Assembly (NCBI GenBank): GCA_018064685.1
Contig: JAGHUS010000032.1
Coordinates: 1 to 45,311 of the forward strand
DNA length: 45,311 bases
DNA from: Bacteroidales bacterium
GTDB lineage: Bacteria; Bacteroidota; Bacteroidia; Bacteroidales; Bacteroidaceae
Direction: 5' to 3'
Of this stretch, positions 18,042 through 28,266 are shown one piece after another. The notes under the pieces are model-generated. The model was not told the origin of the DNA. It saw only the letters and a list, made by a program, of their open reading frames with translations, and searched no databases. Position 1 is the first letter of the stretch, and each line of letters begins with the position of its first letter. A program made the position numbers and the translations under genes.

Positions 18042-19458
18042 TGGGAGAGTCCTTCACCACCGTTCCTGTTGTGATGTATTCCGTTTCGTATGGAATCCAA
18101 TCATCGATGACTGCCTTGATGACAGCCAGTGTGCCACGGCGCAGTTCCAAATTGAAGATATAGCGCTTGCCGCTCTCCAGTACCTTGAACTTATCGTCGG
18201 TTATCTTGAAGACAATGTTATGAACGACATCATTTTCATGATTATCCGGATCTTCATGCCATACAATGCGCAGAGCACCGAGGTTGCCGTAGGCAATTCC
18301 CTCATAGCCCTTGATGTAACCTTCCATCACGTCACTCTCTGCCATGTTGAAGAGCTGGAACGAGGTTCCGAACTCGTTAGATTTTAAATGTTCCTCTGAA
18401 TATTGAGTCAGGTTCACCTTCTCTGCCAGTGCAGGACGAAGCAACTCTGTGCGATCCTTACCTTGACGGGCAATGGTCCACGAGGTGGTGACATCGGTAA
18501 ATGTTGGATTACCCTTGTCGTCAGCAACCTTATGTCCTTCACTATCGAGTACAAAGGTTGTGTCGTTGACGCATCCGTATTCAGGATACGGGAATACGTA
18601 AGCATATTCCGACACGCCAAGCAACTCCACTCGCTCTATCATCTCTTTCGTGACTTCGGCGCTGTTCTTGCTTCCACGCAGATTCACCTGCACCTGGGCA
18701 AACTGGTGGCGGAAGGTGAGATAGACACGGTTTCTCTCTGGTGTAGAATACTCGGGTATTTTCTCCGTATAGGCCACGAGCGGATCCTTCTGTTGGCTCA
18801 TCGATGTCTCACCAACTTTGTTTCTCAGATCGAACTTCTCATACTGCTGCCAACGCAGGATGGTACCATCCTTCTTTAGCGTGTAAAGGATTGGAGTAGT
18901 TACTTCGGGGTCCACCTTCTTGTCGCCCTCATCACCGATGCCAGGACCGAGCGGATTCCAGTCGCTGATGGTCTTGGGGAAATACTCTGTGGCTCCCGCT
19001 GCACCCTGTGCCCAAGGCAACGCCTTATTGTAGTCGTCGATATATCCCACGAAGCCATGCAACAGACGGTTCTGCCAATAGAAGGCGCTGGCATCATCGT
19101 CGTTTTTGTAACTGTCATAGTGTACAGGAGTACTATAGTCGCTCTTGTAATACCAGCTGTTTCCCGCACCGTCATTGTCCACAATCATATTGGCGAAGAA
19201 CGGATGCTCGTACTTATACTCGCCCGGTCCCTCGTGGATAATCATCATGGCAGAGAAGCGCACCTTGTTTGGCATATAGTTGATGATGCCAGCTCGGGTG
19301 GTGGCCAGTTGCTCGGCACCTGCCGATATGCACACCATGCTTTTCTGTTCACCATCAGGTACAACTGCCCCTCCGCCATTGTCCACAATGTCGTCGGTGC
19401 AGCTCGCCATAATCAGCACTGCTATGATATATAATAATATGTATTTATATCTTTTCAA
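18031..19458 (-). CDS. Fimbrillin-family lipoprotein, single pilin domain
   Basis: A 475-residue lipoprotein with lipobox LIMASC (Cys20), acidic residues after the Cys and T-R-A at 54-56. Pilin-like core TFRHQFAQVQVNLRG occurs near 245-260 and the closing strand RYIFNLELRRGTLAVIKAVIDDW near the end, followed by 20 residues. Unlike its neighbours it has no extra stalk. The octamer arrays on both sides run in the opposite direction to those of the rest of the locus, and the gene ends inside a REP-like palindrome. It could be a minor shaft or anchor subunit. Confidence 0.72.
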   Translation of the reverse strand: MKRYKYILLYIIAVLIMASCTDDIVDNGGGAVVPDGEQKSMVCISAGAEQLATTRAGIINYMPNKVRFSAMMIIHEGPGEYKYEHPFFANMIVDNDGAGNSWYYKSDYSTPVHYDSYKNDDDASAFYWQNRLLHGFVGYIDDYNKALPWAQGAAGATEYFPKTISDWNPLGPGIGDEGDKKVDPEVTTPILYTLKKDGTILRWQQYEKFDLRNKVGETSMSQQKDPLVAYTEKIPEYSTPERNRVYLTFRHQFAQVQVNLRGSKNSAEVTKEMIERVELLGVSEYAYVFPYPEYGCVNDTTFVLDSEGHKVADDKGNPTFTDVTTSWTIARQGKDRTELLRPALAEKVNLTQYSEEHLKSNEFGTSFQLFNMAESDVMEGYIKGYEGIAYGNLGALRIVWHEDPDNHENDVVHNIVFKITDDKFKVLESGKRYIFNLELRRGTLAVIKAVIDDWIPYETEYITTGTVVKDSPSLP

Positions 19459-19470
19459 TTTATTCTTTTT

Positions 19471-19530
19471 TAAACGATTAAACGTCTAAACGATTATTCT
19501 TTTTTACGGTTAAACGTGTAAACGACTAAA
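19471..19530. repeat. Octamer array in inverted orientation, two blocks
   Basis: Plus strand shows ATTAAACG, TCTAAACG and related units, interrupted by a T-run, then TTAAACG, TGTAAACG and ACTAAAC. The orientation matches the array at 17993 and opposes all others. Confidence 0.8.
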
Positions 19531-19555
19531 CTCTTCACTCTTCACTAAAAAAGGA

Positions 19556-21769
19556 TTACCACTCCGGCGTGATGATGCCACTAACCTTCACTTCATCCCA
19601 ATCCTTGATTTCTGCACGGAACAGAATCTGATCCTTGGCCAGGGTGATGTCGTAGATGTAGTGCGTGTTGCGCTCCCACTTATTTACAGCTGTATGGCTG
19701 TTTTGAGTCTGGCAGAGGTTGAGCTGTGCCTTGTAGGTAGTTCCATTCGCCAGTGTCACGATGAGCAGGGCATCATTGCCGATATTTTGTGGCGTAATGA
19801 AATACTCTCGAACAGTCACATTGCTGTTGTAAGTAGTCGGAGTGCCATTCTCACTGGCTGCAAAGAATCCCATTCGCGAAGGGATAGCACCTCGATCCTC
19901 GCTAAAGGTCTTGTCTTCTTTTGCAGAAGGAGTTATCACACCCTTGTCAAGTTCGATGGTTCCACCCGTTGCCAGATTGGTCAACTGAATGGTGGCGCCA
20001 TGTAAATCGAGCAATGAAGCCGGATCTGCACCTGTAACACCTGCACTGATATCCTTCAGATTGATGGTAATCTTCGCCATGGCATGATAGAACAGCAGTG
20101 GCACCTTACCGGTACGTGGAGCAAGAGCAGCACCTTCTATATATGAATAAGGAGTATCGTCATCGTATTCACCAGAGTGAGCAGGTGTCGTTCCCCACAA
20201 GGCATCACGACCATTCTCCATTGCGAGTGACTCATTGGCAGGAGTACCTGCAGCATCAGCTCTCACATTGGCTAAAGCACGGAAATATTCATTCTGACCG
20301 CCCTGCCAGTAGATGGCAGGATTGTACTTCCACTTCTCTGTTGTTCTGTTCCAACGCAATGACGTTGCCTTGGCACCAAAGGTCGTTGTGGTAGATTTAT
20401 AAACGTCAAAACCATGATCCTTCAGAGCGTTATTGATGGTACCATCATCTTTTATGTCGTGTTCAAAGAAAATCTCACCTTCGCCTTCGGCAGTTATCTC
20501 GTTCCAGTCGAGAATGGTGGCAGAAACTGTAACCTCGGTCTTGTTTACAGTAACATTGAGAATGTAGTGTACGCCCGACTTCATCTCATGACCGGTACCA
20601 GCGGGGATTTCTGCCTCATTCGCTCTTGTCTGGGGTCTTACCTGTGCCGTACCGCTATGGATATCTTCATCTGTGTCAGTAAGTTGAGATCTCCAATCGT
20701 TGATGATATTATCCGTAACATAGACGAAGTATTCATTGCCATCCATGCCGGTGATGGATGCAAGCTTATTGCCTACTGTCAATACGGAAGGAACGATGAT
20801 GGCCTGGAACGTATGGCTTGGCCTTTCGGCGGTTGTTCCAAGTGTTCCTTTTTGCATGATAACGTCATCCTTTGCTGTGGTAACATCTTTTCCAGGATAG
20901 GTCAGAGTTGCCGTAGGAGCCGTAGCTGTACACTTGACACGAACATTGTCAAGCTTCACACCTGTATTGGTAAAGTTATATGTCGATTCAAAACCTTCGC
21001 CAGCGATAACATTGATGGTGACCTTACTCATGGCATGGGTGTAGGGCAGTACCAACCCTGCACGTGTTCCGTCCTCGCGATTTGAAGCATGGTTGTACGC
21101 TACAGGTGTCTGCTCGGCCGACCAAAGGAGGTCGCTAGTTTTGATGCCGGTAGTCTGGTTTGTTTGAACAGCCCATTTAATCACACCATTTATCTTATTA
21201 TCGCCTTGCTCCAAATCCTCTGTAGGAGTACCTCCATTATAACAATAGCCATAATATGACTGCAGATAGTGTCCGTCGGTATGCAAGTCGGTTTCTTCTG
21301 ATGACGCATTGCTGAAGTCATCCCAATAGATATGTCCGCCACCCACACCAAGGTCATTGGTAAGGTCGGAAGTCTGCTGGGTATTCTCACTTGTCAATCC
21401 AAGATGTACACCTGTGCCAATAGGGGTGATGTCAACACCTGAATATGCAGTCATGTCGGTACTGCCTTTGGTAAAGGTAACGAGACGGGGAGCTTTGTCG
21501 GCAGGGACGGAGGTACGAGCATCTGCTGTCGTTCCATCCCATTTCACATGGCGGATGTATGCCAGCAACTGGTCACTTGTTTCAAAAGTCTTATCTACTG
21601 CACGTGTCTTTGCCGCCTTGCCACTGGCATCAAGCAGAGCCGTCACGGTGAGCGGAGTCTTTGTCCCATCACCGCTGAGAGTGTCAGGGACTGCGACGTC
21701 GCTACTACATCCTGACAACACGACTGTGCAGAGTGCTAGGACTATGTATATGTGTTTCTTTATTATCAT
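19556..21769 (-). CDS. Tandem-fused double pilin lipoprotein
   Basis: A 737-residue lipoprotein: lipobox VLSGC (Cys21) and T-R-A at 55-57. It contains two successive fimbrillin-like (Mfa-like) domains. Domain 1 has YTHAMSKVTINV (about 243-254) and closes with YILNVTVNKTEVTVSATILD followed by Trp422. Domain 2 (about 430-737) has FYHAMAKITINLKD and closes with YIYDITLAKDQILFRAEIKD then Trp. A second Q-T-R-A sequence near residue 381 lies just before the closing strand of domain 1 and could be a second protease site. The same build occurs in the genes at 26001, 29357 and 32388. It presumably acts as a structural pilus subunit that contributes two modules at once. Confidence 0.75.
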   Translation of the reverse strand: MIIKKHIYIVLALCTVVLSGCSSDVAVPDTLSGDGTKTPLTVTALLDASGKAAKTRAVDKTFETSDQLLAYIRHVKWDGTTADARTSVPADKAPRLVTFTKGSTDMTAYSGVDITPIGTGVHLGLTSENTQQTSDLTNDLGVGGGHIYWDDFSNASSEETDLHTDGHYLQSYYGYCYNGGTPTEDLEQGDNKINGVIKWAVQTNQTTGIKTSDLLWSAEQTPVAYNHASNREDGTRAGLVLPYTHAMSKVTINVIAGEGFESTYNFTNTGVKLDNVRVKCTATAPTATLTYPGKDVTTAKDDVIMQKGTLGTTAERPSHTFQAIIVPSVLTVGNKLASITGMDGNEYFVYVTDNIINDWRSQLTDTDEDIHSGTAQVRPQTRANEAEIPAGTGHEMKSGVHYILNVTVNKTEVTVSATILDWNEITAEGEGEIFFEHDIKDDGTINNALKDHGFDVYKSTTTTFGAKATSLRWNRTTEKWKYNPAIYWQGGQNEYFRALANVRADAAGTPANESLAMENGRDALWGTTPAHSGEYDDDTPYSYIEGAALAPRTGKVPLLFYHAMAKITINLKDISAGVTGADPASLLDLHGATIQLTNLATGGTIELDKGVITPSAKEDKTFSEDRGAIPSRMGFFAASENGTPTTYNSNVTVREYFITPQNIGNDALLIVTLANGTTYKAQLNLCQTQNSHTAVNKWERNTHYIYDITLAKDQILFRAEIKDWDEVKVSGIITPEW

Positions 21770-21800
21770 CGTTTTCGTCGTCTTTTTCGTTATCGTTCTC

Positions 21801-21814
21801 CTCCCCTTTGGGAG
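21801..21814. repeat. REP-like imperfect palindrome
   Basis: CTCCC-CTTT-GGGAG lies between the beta-helix gene stop codon and the start of the double-pilin gene, followed by GAGGCTGG as at 18027. It could form the 3' stem-loop of the beta-helix gene. Confidence 0.6.
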
Positions 21815-21830
21815 AGGCTGGATGGGGACT

Positions 21831-24800
21831 TTACTTTACGTAAACCTTTATTGTCTTACCATTCGCCATCTTCATGATGTTCACACCCCTTTGCAGACCA
21901 TTCTGCTTGCGGCCCTGCAAGTCGTATACAGCCTCCATCTCGCCATCCAACTGTACCGCTTCAACGGCATCAGTCTCATCATCGTCAAAACTGATACTAA
22001 GAACCTTTGCTGAAGACACAACGTTTGGATTGTCAATGTATGCACGGAATGCAGGAACAGTTATTTTCTCATCTGCCTGATGGAAGTGGTCGCCATTGAG
22101 GTAGTAGATCTTTGTGAGATCTATACCGTCATCTGCAGAACTTAATTCCTTCTTTTGGAATGTACCCTTAAGGCTGGCCGGATTTGTTGGCACAAGGGCT
22201 TCTTGTATTTCAGCATTGTTTTCTTCAATGGTGAACGAAGTTGCAAGTGGAGTGCCTGTTCTCTGGAAGATGACAGGAGTACCAGCAGCAATAGTTGTTT
22301 CCGTTATAGCATCGAGATAGAGTTTGTTACCACTTATTCGATTAACCGAGTAGAAAGTCATACCCGTCTGCGTTGCAGAGAACGCAAATGGCAAGCAGAG
22401 GGTACCAAACTTTGTTGTACCCATGCCGCTATTGCGGATATATTTGGCTTTCTTGATAGTGTAGGTTGTACCAGGCGCATTCCATACCGTAGCATCGGTA
22501 ATGACCAACTCGCTGATGAGGTAGAACATTCCGTTGTTGTTCTTGCTGTCAGAAATCATGTAGCCAGTAGCACAAAGATCCTGGACAATCGTCTTGTTGA
22601 AGTAATCGCCCGCGACAAATCCTGTTTTACTGTCTGCTACAATAGGATTAGTAGCATCTACGCAATAGAATGTGCCATGCTGTACTGTTGGATTGCAAGT
22701 AGAACCAACGATATTCAAAGCATGCGCCGTCCCTGTACCATTAAACGTACCAGCATTGATGGTAACAGTACCATTATTTGCATAAACAGCATCTGCGCCT
22801 GTAACCTTACCACCTTCGATGGTGAGCGTACCAGCAGACTTCCAGTCGATACCCTTGCCTGAAGATGTTACTGTTGCACCATTATTCACGGTGAGTGCAG
22901 TGGTTGTCTCTGATCCAGTAGCAGCGATGGCAGCATTTGCCCCAGTGTTCTCCACCTTACCATTGATGGTAACCACAGCACCATTGCTGATTGCCACGGT
23001 ATTGGCACTGCTCGAGGTAAAGGCAGAAGCCTTGTCGGCGGTAACAGTTCCGCCGCTTATAGCAAGACTACCAGCATCGGCCTTGATATCCATCTGTTGC
23101 AGATTTACCGTTCCGCCAGTAATCTCGATACCCTGTTGTGCGGTAATGATACCACCATTCTTGAGGGTTGCTCCATTGCTTACTGCTATTACAGCATCCG
23201 ACGTCTGGTTACCAGTAATATCATAGACATCAAAGTTGAGGGTGATGTTATTATTAACAGCCAGTGTCTCAGTCAGCGTAATATAATCCAGCAATCTTAC
23301 AGTTTTACCAGTCCCGGCTGCCGCTACAGCATCTGCGAGTGAAGAATACTTCTCACCGCGAGTTTCGGTCTTCATCACCTCTGCCAGCATATAGATGTCG
23401 CCATTGAACTCAGGCTCGGCAACCTTATTGTTCTCCGAGTCAATGAGTGTAGCGATAACACCTGTGACAGTCGCCGTCTTATCAATGAACACCTTGCCCA
23501 CACCAGAGAAGTGTTCGTTCTCAACGATAGCGATAGCATAGCCGTTGGTAGAAGGTGCCGTGTCACTTGCAGTATGAACAGGAGTACCCGTTGCAGTAAC
23601 GGTAGCTCCCGCAGCAACGGTGAGGTCACCGCCCTTCATCTCAATAGCACCTGCAGTGCTTTCCGTGCCAATGACCTTACCGTCAATCACGAGTTCACCG
23701 CTCTGTGGATGATAGATAGCAACATTATCGCTAGTGGTGATGGTGCTTGAAGGTGCAATGGTGATGGTCGTACCACCCTTCTCTGCATCGCCGCTACCGA
23801 TGATGGCAGGTTTGCCGGTAGTGGTAACATTGCCAAAAACAGTAAGTGACTCACGGGTTTTGCTACCAGCCACATTGATACCATTAGCCGTAGTGGTGGT
23901 GATGTCCACCTTGTCGCCGATGGTCAGCGAGGTAGCACGCTTATCTCCTGTGTTGTCACCGAGCTGGATGACTGTGGTAGAAGCATTCGAAGTGATAGAG
24001 GCACGAGGAGTGTCGGCTGAAGAGGTGATGGTCACGTGACCACCCTTGACAGTCACAGCCGTACAACCACTACCTGTCAGCGTATGACCATCCAGGTCAA
24101 GGCTGCTGGTAATCTCTCTACTCATCACGAGCGTCTCGCTCAGAGTCATATCGTCGAGGAGGCGCACCGTGCCATTAGAAGGAACGAAAGCGATGGCATG
24201 AGGAAGCTTGTGGTACAAGTCCTTGTCGATGGCAGCCACCATCTTCACGTTTTCGCTGAAGGTTGGCTTTGCCGCCGAATTGGTATAGTCGGAATCCCAG
24301 AGCGAAGCAATAGGATCGTTGGCATCGAGGGTAGCGCTAGCATCCACGGTAACGTTGATATTGCCAGCGTTGTTTTTATTCTCTACGGCAGCAATGGCGT
24401 AGCCGCGTGAAGAGGTGCCGTTGTCGTTAGGCGTATGAGCCACAGGAGCAGTAGCATCAAGGTTGGCAGTTGCTCCGACAGAAAGCGTACCGGCCTTCAG
24501 TTCCACAGCACTTGCACCAGTCACCGTTCCGTTGATGGTAAGTGTGCCAGGCATAGGCTGATAGATGGCAACCTCGTCAGTGGTGGTGATTACAGCGCCG
24601 TTAGCAACGGTTATCGTCTGACTGTTTCCTCCAGCATATATGGCAGAACGATTTTGGGTGTTCACCTTACCCTCAACGGTGAGGCTCTCTGTGGTGTTCG
24701 TGCCAGTCAGCTTAATGCCATAGCACTCTGCAGAGTTCACGATGACATTGCTTCCGATGGTCAGTGACACATCCTCAGTAACATCTGCACCAGCAAGTAT

Positions 24801-25976
24801 CACCGCATTGTCGTTGTCAGTAATGTTTTCTACAGCGATCGTACCTGTGCCGGTGAAGTTTACCGTACCTTCCTTAATCCAGAAGGCACCGGCGTTGGTG
24901 GCAGTTATATTGTTGTCATTGAGGTTAATGGTCAGGTTCTTGTCAATTTCGATGGTATTCTTGAGGGCAATAGGCTTAAGGATATTAAGCGTACCGCCTG
25001 CTGCCACATCATTCATGGCATCGGCGAGGGTAGTAAACTGCTTGCCACCGTCAACCTCAACAACCATCTTCACCTCACTTTCGAAGAAGTCAGGATTGTG
25101 GCTTGGATTAGGAGAATCCTGAAGTTCTGCTACAGGACCTACGATAACGGCATCCTTACTGATTTTTACTGTGCTGACACCTGCATACTTTTCGTTTTCA
25201 ACGATAGCGATAGCATAGCCGAGGGTAGAAGAACCGGTGGTTGTTGAGCTTTGGTTAGGAGTTCCTGTGGCAGTAATCTTTGCTCCAGCGTTCACGATGA
25301 GGCTACCCGCCTTCAACTCAATACCGCCAAGACCGGTTACACTACCATTGACGGTGAGGGTACCGTTCTGGGGCTGATAGATGGCAATCTCATTGGTGGT
25401 GGAAATCTGCGCCTTCTCGCCGATAGTGATATCGGTACCTCCATAACCTGCACTGCCATTACCACCAATTGCAGGCATGTTCGTTGTGGCGATAGTACCA
25501 TCGACCACAAGCGTTTCTGTTGTCTTGCTACCAAAGATGGTGACACCATAACAGACGGGCGAACTCACAGTAACATTCTGACCTAAAGTAAGCTTCACGT
25601 TTCTCAGATCACCATTGTTGTCACCGATACGAATCACCGAACTGGTATGGCCGATACTACCGCCTGCAGAGATAAAAGCAGGAGTTTCAGAGGTGATCAC
25701 CACATTCTCGCCCGAAGTAATAAGTATGGCACGGAAACCATCCGCCGTGAGGCTGTGACCATTGAGGTCGAGAGTAAGATTACGGGTAATGGTGAGCGGG
25801 CTCGTCAGTGCAATGTTGTCCGTCAGCGTGATGTTGGGTTCGCTGACGTTTGCCACAGCATCTTTCAATTCCTGCTCTGTCGCCACATTCACCGCCAATG
25901 CCATGGTGGCGCTAACCATCAGGCAGAAGGTGAGGAGCGTTCTCCTTATTATATTTATATATATTGTTCTTCTCAT
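21831..25976 (-). CDS. Four-repeat right-handed beta-helix surface protein
   Basis: A 1381-residue exported protein with an ordinary (non-lipo) signal peptide, cleaved near residue 28 after ATMALA. Four homologous segments start at about 30, 303, 577 and 862. Each opens with an LxDAxxxVxxxGTxxLL-like block and goes on to NITLTLDLNGHSLT-like, AIYQPxxGTLTINGxVTG-like and GYAIAIVENE-like blocks; the fourth is more divergent. This Thr/Asn/Gly-rich pattern predicts a long parallel beta-helix. The C-terminus has a globular part (about 1155-1320), then VYDLQGRKQNGLQRGVNIMK and a KxYVK end. That tail resembles the type A type IX secretion sorting tails of Prevotella proteins. It sits 24 bp after a double-pilin gene. 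It is a candidate adhesin attached to or co-expressed with the pilus; secretion route and ligand are unproven. Confidence 0.7.
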   Translation of the reverse strand: MRRTIYINIIRRTLLTFCLMVSATMALAVNVATEQELKDAVANVSEPNITLTDNIALTSPLTITRNLTLDLNGHSLTADGFRAILITSGENVVITSETPAFISAGGSIGHTSSVIRIGDNNGDLRNVKLTLGQNVTVSSPVCYGVTIFGSKTTETLVVDGTIATTNMPAIGGNGSAGYGGTDITIGEKAQISTTNEIAIYQPQNGTLTVNGSVTGLGGIELKAGSLIVNAGAKITATGTPNQSSTTTGSSTLGYAIAIVENEKYAGVSTVKISKDAVIVGPVAELQDSPNPSHNPDFFESEVKMVVEVDGGKQFTTLADAMNDVAAGGTLNILKPIALKNTIEIDKNLTINLNDNNITATNAGAFWIKEGTVNFTGTGTIAVENITDNDNAVILAGADVTEDVSLTIGSNVIVNSAECYGIKLTGTNTTESLTVEGKVNTQNRSAIYAGGNSQTITVANGAVITTTDEVAIYQPMPGTLTINGTVTGASAVELKAGTLSVGATANLDATAPVAHTPNDNGTSSRGYAIAAVENKNNAGNINVTVDASATLDANDPIASLWDSDYTNSAAKPTFSENVKMVAAIDKDLYHKLPHAIAFVPSNGTVRLLDDMTLSETLVMSREITSSLDLDGHTLTGSGCTAVTVKGGHVTITSSADTPRASITSNASTTVIQLGDNTGDKRATSLTIGDKVDITTTTANGINVAGSKTRESLTVFGNVTTTGKPAIIGSGDAEKGGTTITIAPSSTITTSDNVAIYHPQSGELVIDGKVIGTESTAGAIEMKGGDLTVAAGATVTATGTPVHTASDTAPSTNGYAIAIVENEHFSGVGKVFIDKTATVTGVIATLIDSENNKVAEPEFNGDIYMLAEVMKTETRGEKYSSLADAVAAAGTGKTVRLLDYITLTETLAVNNNITLNFDVYDITGNQTSDAVIAVSNGATLKNGGIITAQQGIEITGGTVNLQQMDIKADAGSLAISGGTVTADKASAFTSSSANTVAISNGAVVTINGKVENTGANAAIAATGSETTTALTVNNGATVTSSGKGIDWKSAGTLTIEGGKVTGADAVYANNGTVTINAGTFNGTGTAHALNIVGSTCNPTVQHGTFYCVDATNPIVADSKTGFVAGDYFNKTIVQDLCATGYMISDSKNNNGMFYLISELVITDATVWNAPGTTYTIKKAKYIRNSGMGTTKFGTLCLPFAFSATQTGMTFYSVNRISGNKLYLDAITETTIAAGTPVIFQRTGTPLATSFTIEENNAEIQEALVPTNPASLKGTFQKKELSSADDGIDLTKIYYLNGDHFHQADEKITVPAFRAYIDNPNVVSSAKVLSISFDDDETDAVEAVQLDGEMEAVYDLQGRKQNGLQRGVNIMKMANGKTIKVYVK

Positions 25977-26000
25977 ATTGAGTATATCTTTCGAATCATA

Positions 26001-28256
26001 TTAGAACCAAACATTGTCATTGGCTGTGATGGTCACCCAGTCTTTGAGGGTGGCAACAACGTTGATGGCGGTTTTGTTCAAGTCAAGCTCGTAAATGTAG
26101 TGCTTGCCATGAGCCCACTCAGTGACTGGGGTGGCAGGGCTTGAATTCTTTACATTTATGAGATTGACCTTGCATTCATAGACGTCAGTTTCATCATCTG
26201 AAGGGTCGTCATTATCTTTGTCATCGGTTATTACCGTGATGCGGAATATCACGTTATCACCGATTAGCTGAGGCACGATAGCATCACGAGTAGTTACATG
26301 GAAATCAGTGACAGGTGTTTCCAAATTATGGAGTGTATAATCTCCCTTGTCAGCATCAGCATAAGCATCATGCAAACCATCAGAGAGTTTGATGCGAGCC
26401 TTGCTGTAGCCGCCAATAATCTCAACCTTGGTGTTGGCCTTGGTTAAATCGATGTGACCACCATCTGTTTTGCTTGACTTCAGACGAACCTCCACCTTAC
26501 TCATAGCATATTCGAAGTTCATGTTAATCACGCCCTCAGTGGCACAGATGCCTTCTTGGGAAGTATGTCCAGACTCCTTGCATGTTTCGTCATAGGAACC
26601 TGGAGTTGTTCCTCTTGGGATAGCGATGGCAAGGTCTGAAGGATAGGTGGCAGTAGTGTATGTTGCATTTGCAACGGCTATCACGTCGTTGCCATTTGTA
26701 GTTGTTACCGCTTCTGGATTAGCCAAAGCAGTTGTACCCGAAACAGCTGCTCCCACCTGCGGATAAACTCCACGGAAGAAGTAGTGTGTCTGGTGGTTAG
26801 GCCAATATATGGTCTTGTCCCATGAAGTCGAAGATTCTGTATATCTTGCAGCAGGATTGATACCATTAGAAGAATTAGCATCCTCATCGTAACCTGTTGC
26901 TTTAACAGTACTACGGAACAGGTCGTAATTGTTTGTGAATGCTGTAGAACTTAATGTCCCTGCGGTATAGCCATAGGTGGCAGCCACATTAATCTTTGGC
27001 AAGGCATCCTCTGTAGGAACATCTACCCAGTTCTTAATCGTTGCTGTTACCTCGATATCAGTCTTGTTGACGGTGATGTTGAGGATGTAGTTCTTTGCCT
27101 GTTCAAGAGTTCCATTGACAGTTGTACCAGTAACACTGGTGCCTGCGATTGCTTTTACCAACTGAGCCGCAGTTACCTTATATATATTACCATCGGCATT
27201 CAGTTCGAGGATGTCAGTTGAACTGGTAGGAGTGTATTTGGGTGCATCATCAGCGATAGTTGCTGAGAATTGGTTGCCAGGGAAGACGAGGGCTGTAAAC
27301 TGTGATGTGTGCTGGCCTCCACCGACCCACGCAGCACCATTGTCACGATATGTGTTGATGTTTGTGGTAGTTGCAGAAGTTGGCGTTGAGGTCTTTGACT
27401 CCACATTGACAGTGCCAGTGTAGTTGAAACCTAACAGCTTGACAGTTGGTGCAGCCTGGAACTTTGCATTGGCAGCTCCCGTCTCATATCCAGGGAAGCC
27501 CTCACCAGCAGTAAGATTGACGGTAATCTTTGTCATGGCGTGGGTGAACTCGAGGAGGTTGCTAGCTTGCTTCGGAGATTCAGTCAAATCATGGATATAA
27601 TCATCGAACTTATAAGTACCATCGCCTGGAGAAACTCTGATATTGTTGCTTGTCAAAAGATCTTTGGTTGCCCAGCCACTTGTCTGATCTGCATCCAATG
27701 TCCATGACAGTGCTTTCCAATCAGAAACTGCTGGCGCTGTAGCCTGTCCTTCAATAGCAACGCCATAGATGGTGAGACCCTTATTGCGTCCACCAGTGCC
27801 TGCAGATGCCGTTCCATTTGGCGTGTCAATATTCGCAGGATCGGCAGAACCGTAATCATCCCAATAGAGCTGTTCTACAGGGTTGGAGGTAGTAGAGAAA
27901 GAAACTACATTATGTTTATCGCCATTACCAGTTACTGCACCGATAGTAGCAGTAGTAGGCTTCGAGACCAAGTTATCCGTGAATCCTTTTCCCAACCACG
28001 TGCCATCAACGCGCAAACGGAGTTGGGTAGTAACCTCTGGATTGAATGGCACGTGAGCGCCACCGTTGGCATTACCTGCATGGTTTCCATCAACAGTTCT
28101 CGTCATCACACCTGCTCCGCCATCGCTGATGCCAGCTCGTAACACGATGGCATTGTCGGCATCGCCCACGGTGTAGGTGGGGGTGATGTCGCTGCTGCAC
28201 GAGGCGAGGAAGCCGAGGGCTGCAAGGAGGAGTGTTATCTTGTTTAATAATTTCAT
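26001..28256 (-). CDS. Tandem-fused double pilin lipoprotein
   Basis: A 751-residue lipoprotein with lipobox FLASC (Cys20) and T-R-T at 52-54 (33 residues after the Cys). Domain 1 core EFTHAMTKITVNL is near 236-248 and its closing strand NYILNITVNKTDIEVTATIK ends at Trp410. Domain 2 has NFEYAMSKVEVRL (about 625) and closes with YIYELDLNKTAINVVATLKD-Trp. The two domains align in order and spacing with those of the 19556 gene, so the duplication predates their separation. The leader is A-rich (AAAGAAAGAAAATG), suiting Bacteroidetes initiation. Probable pilus structural subunit. Confidence 0.75.
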   Translation of the reverse strand: MKLLNKITLLLAALGFLASCSSDITPTYTVGDADNAIVLRAGISDGGAGVMTRTVDGNHAGNANGGAHVPFNPEVTTQLRLRVDGTWLGKGFTDNLVSKPTTATIGAVTGNGDKHNVVSFSTTSNPVEQLYWDDYGSADPANIDTPNGTASAGTGGRNKGLTIYGVAIEGQATAPAVSDWKALSWTLDADQTSGWATKDLLTSNNIRVSPGDGTYKFDDYIHDLTESPKQASNLLEFTHAMTKITVNLTAGEGFPGYETGAANAKFQAAPTVKLLGFNYTGTVNVESKTSTPTSATTTNINTYRDNGAAWVGGGQHTSQFTALVFPGNQFSATIADDAPKYTPTSSTDILELNADGNIYKVTAAQLVKAIAGTSVTGTTVNGTLEQAKNYILNITVNKTDIEVTATIKNWVDVPTEDALPKINVAATYGYTAGTLSSTAFTNNYDLFRSTVKATGYDEDANSSNGINPAARYTESSTSWDKTIYWPNHQTHYFFRGVYPQVGAAVSGTTALANPEAVTTTNGNDVIAVANATYTTATYPSDLAIAIPRGTTPGSYDETCKESGHTSQEGICATEGVINMNFEYAMSKVEVRLKSSKTDGGHIDLTKANTKVEIIGGYSKARIKLSDGLHDAYADADKGDYTLHNLETPVTDFHVTTRDAIVPQLIGDNVIFRITVITDDKDNDDPSDDETDVYECKVNLINVKNSSPATPVTEWAHGKHYIYELDLNKTAINVVATLKDWVTITANDNVWF

Positions 28257-28266
28257 TTTCTTTCTT

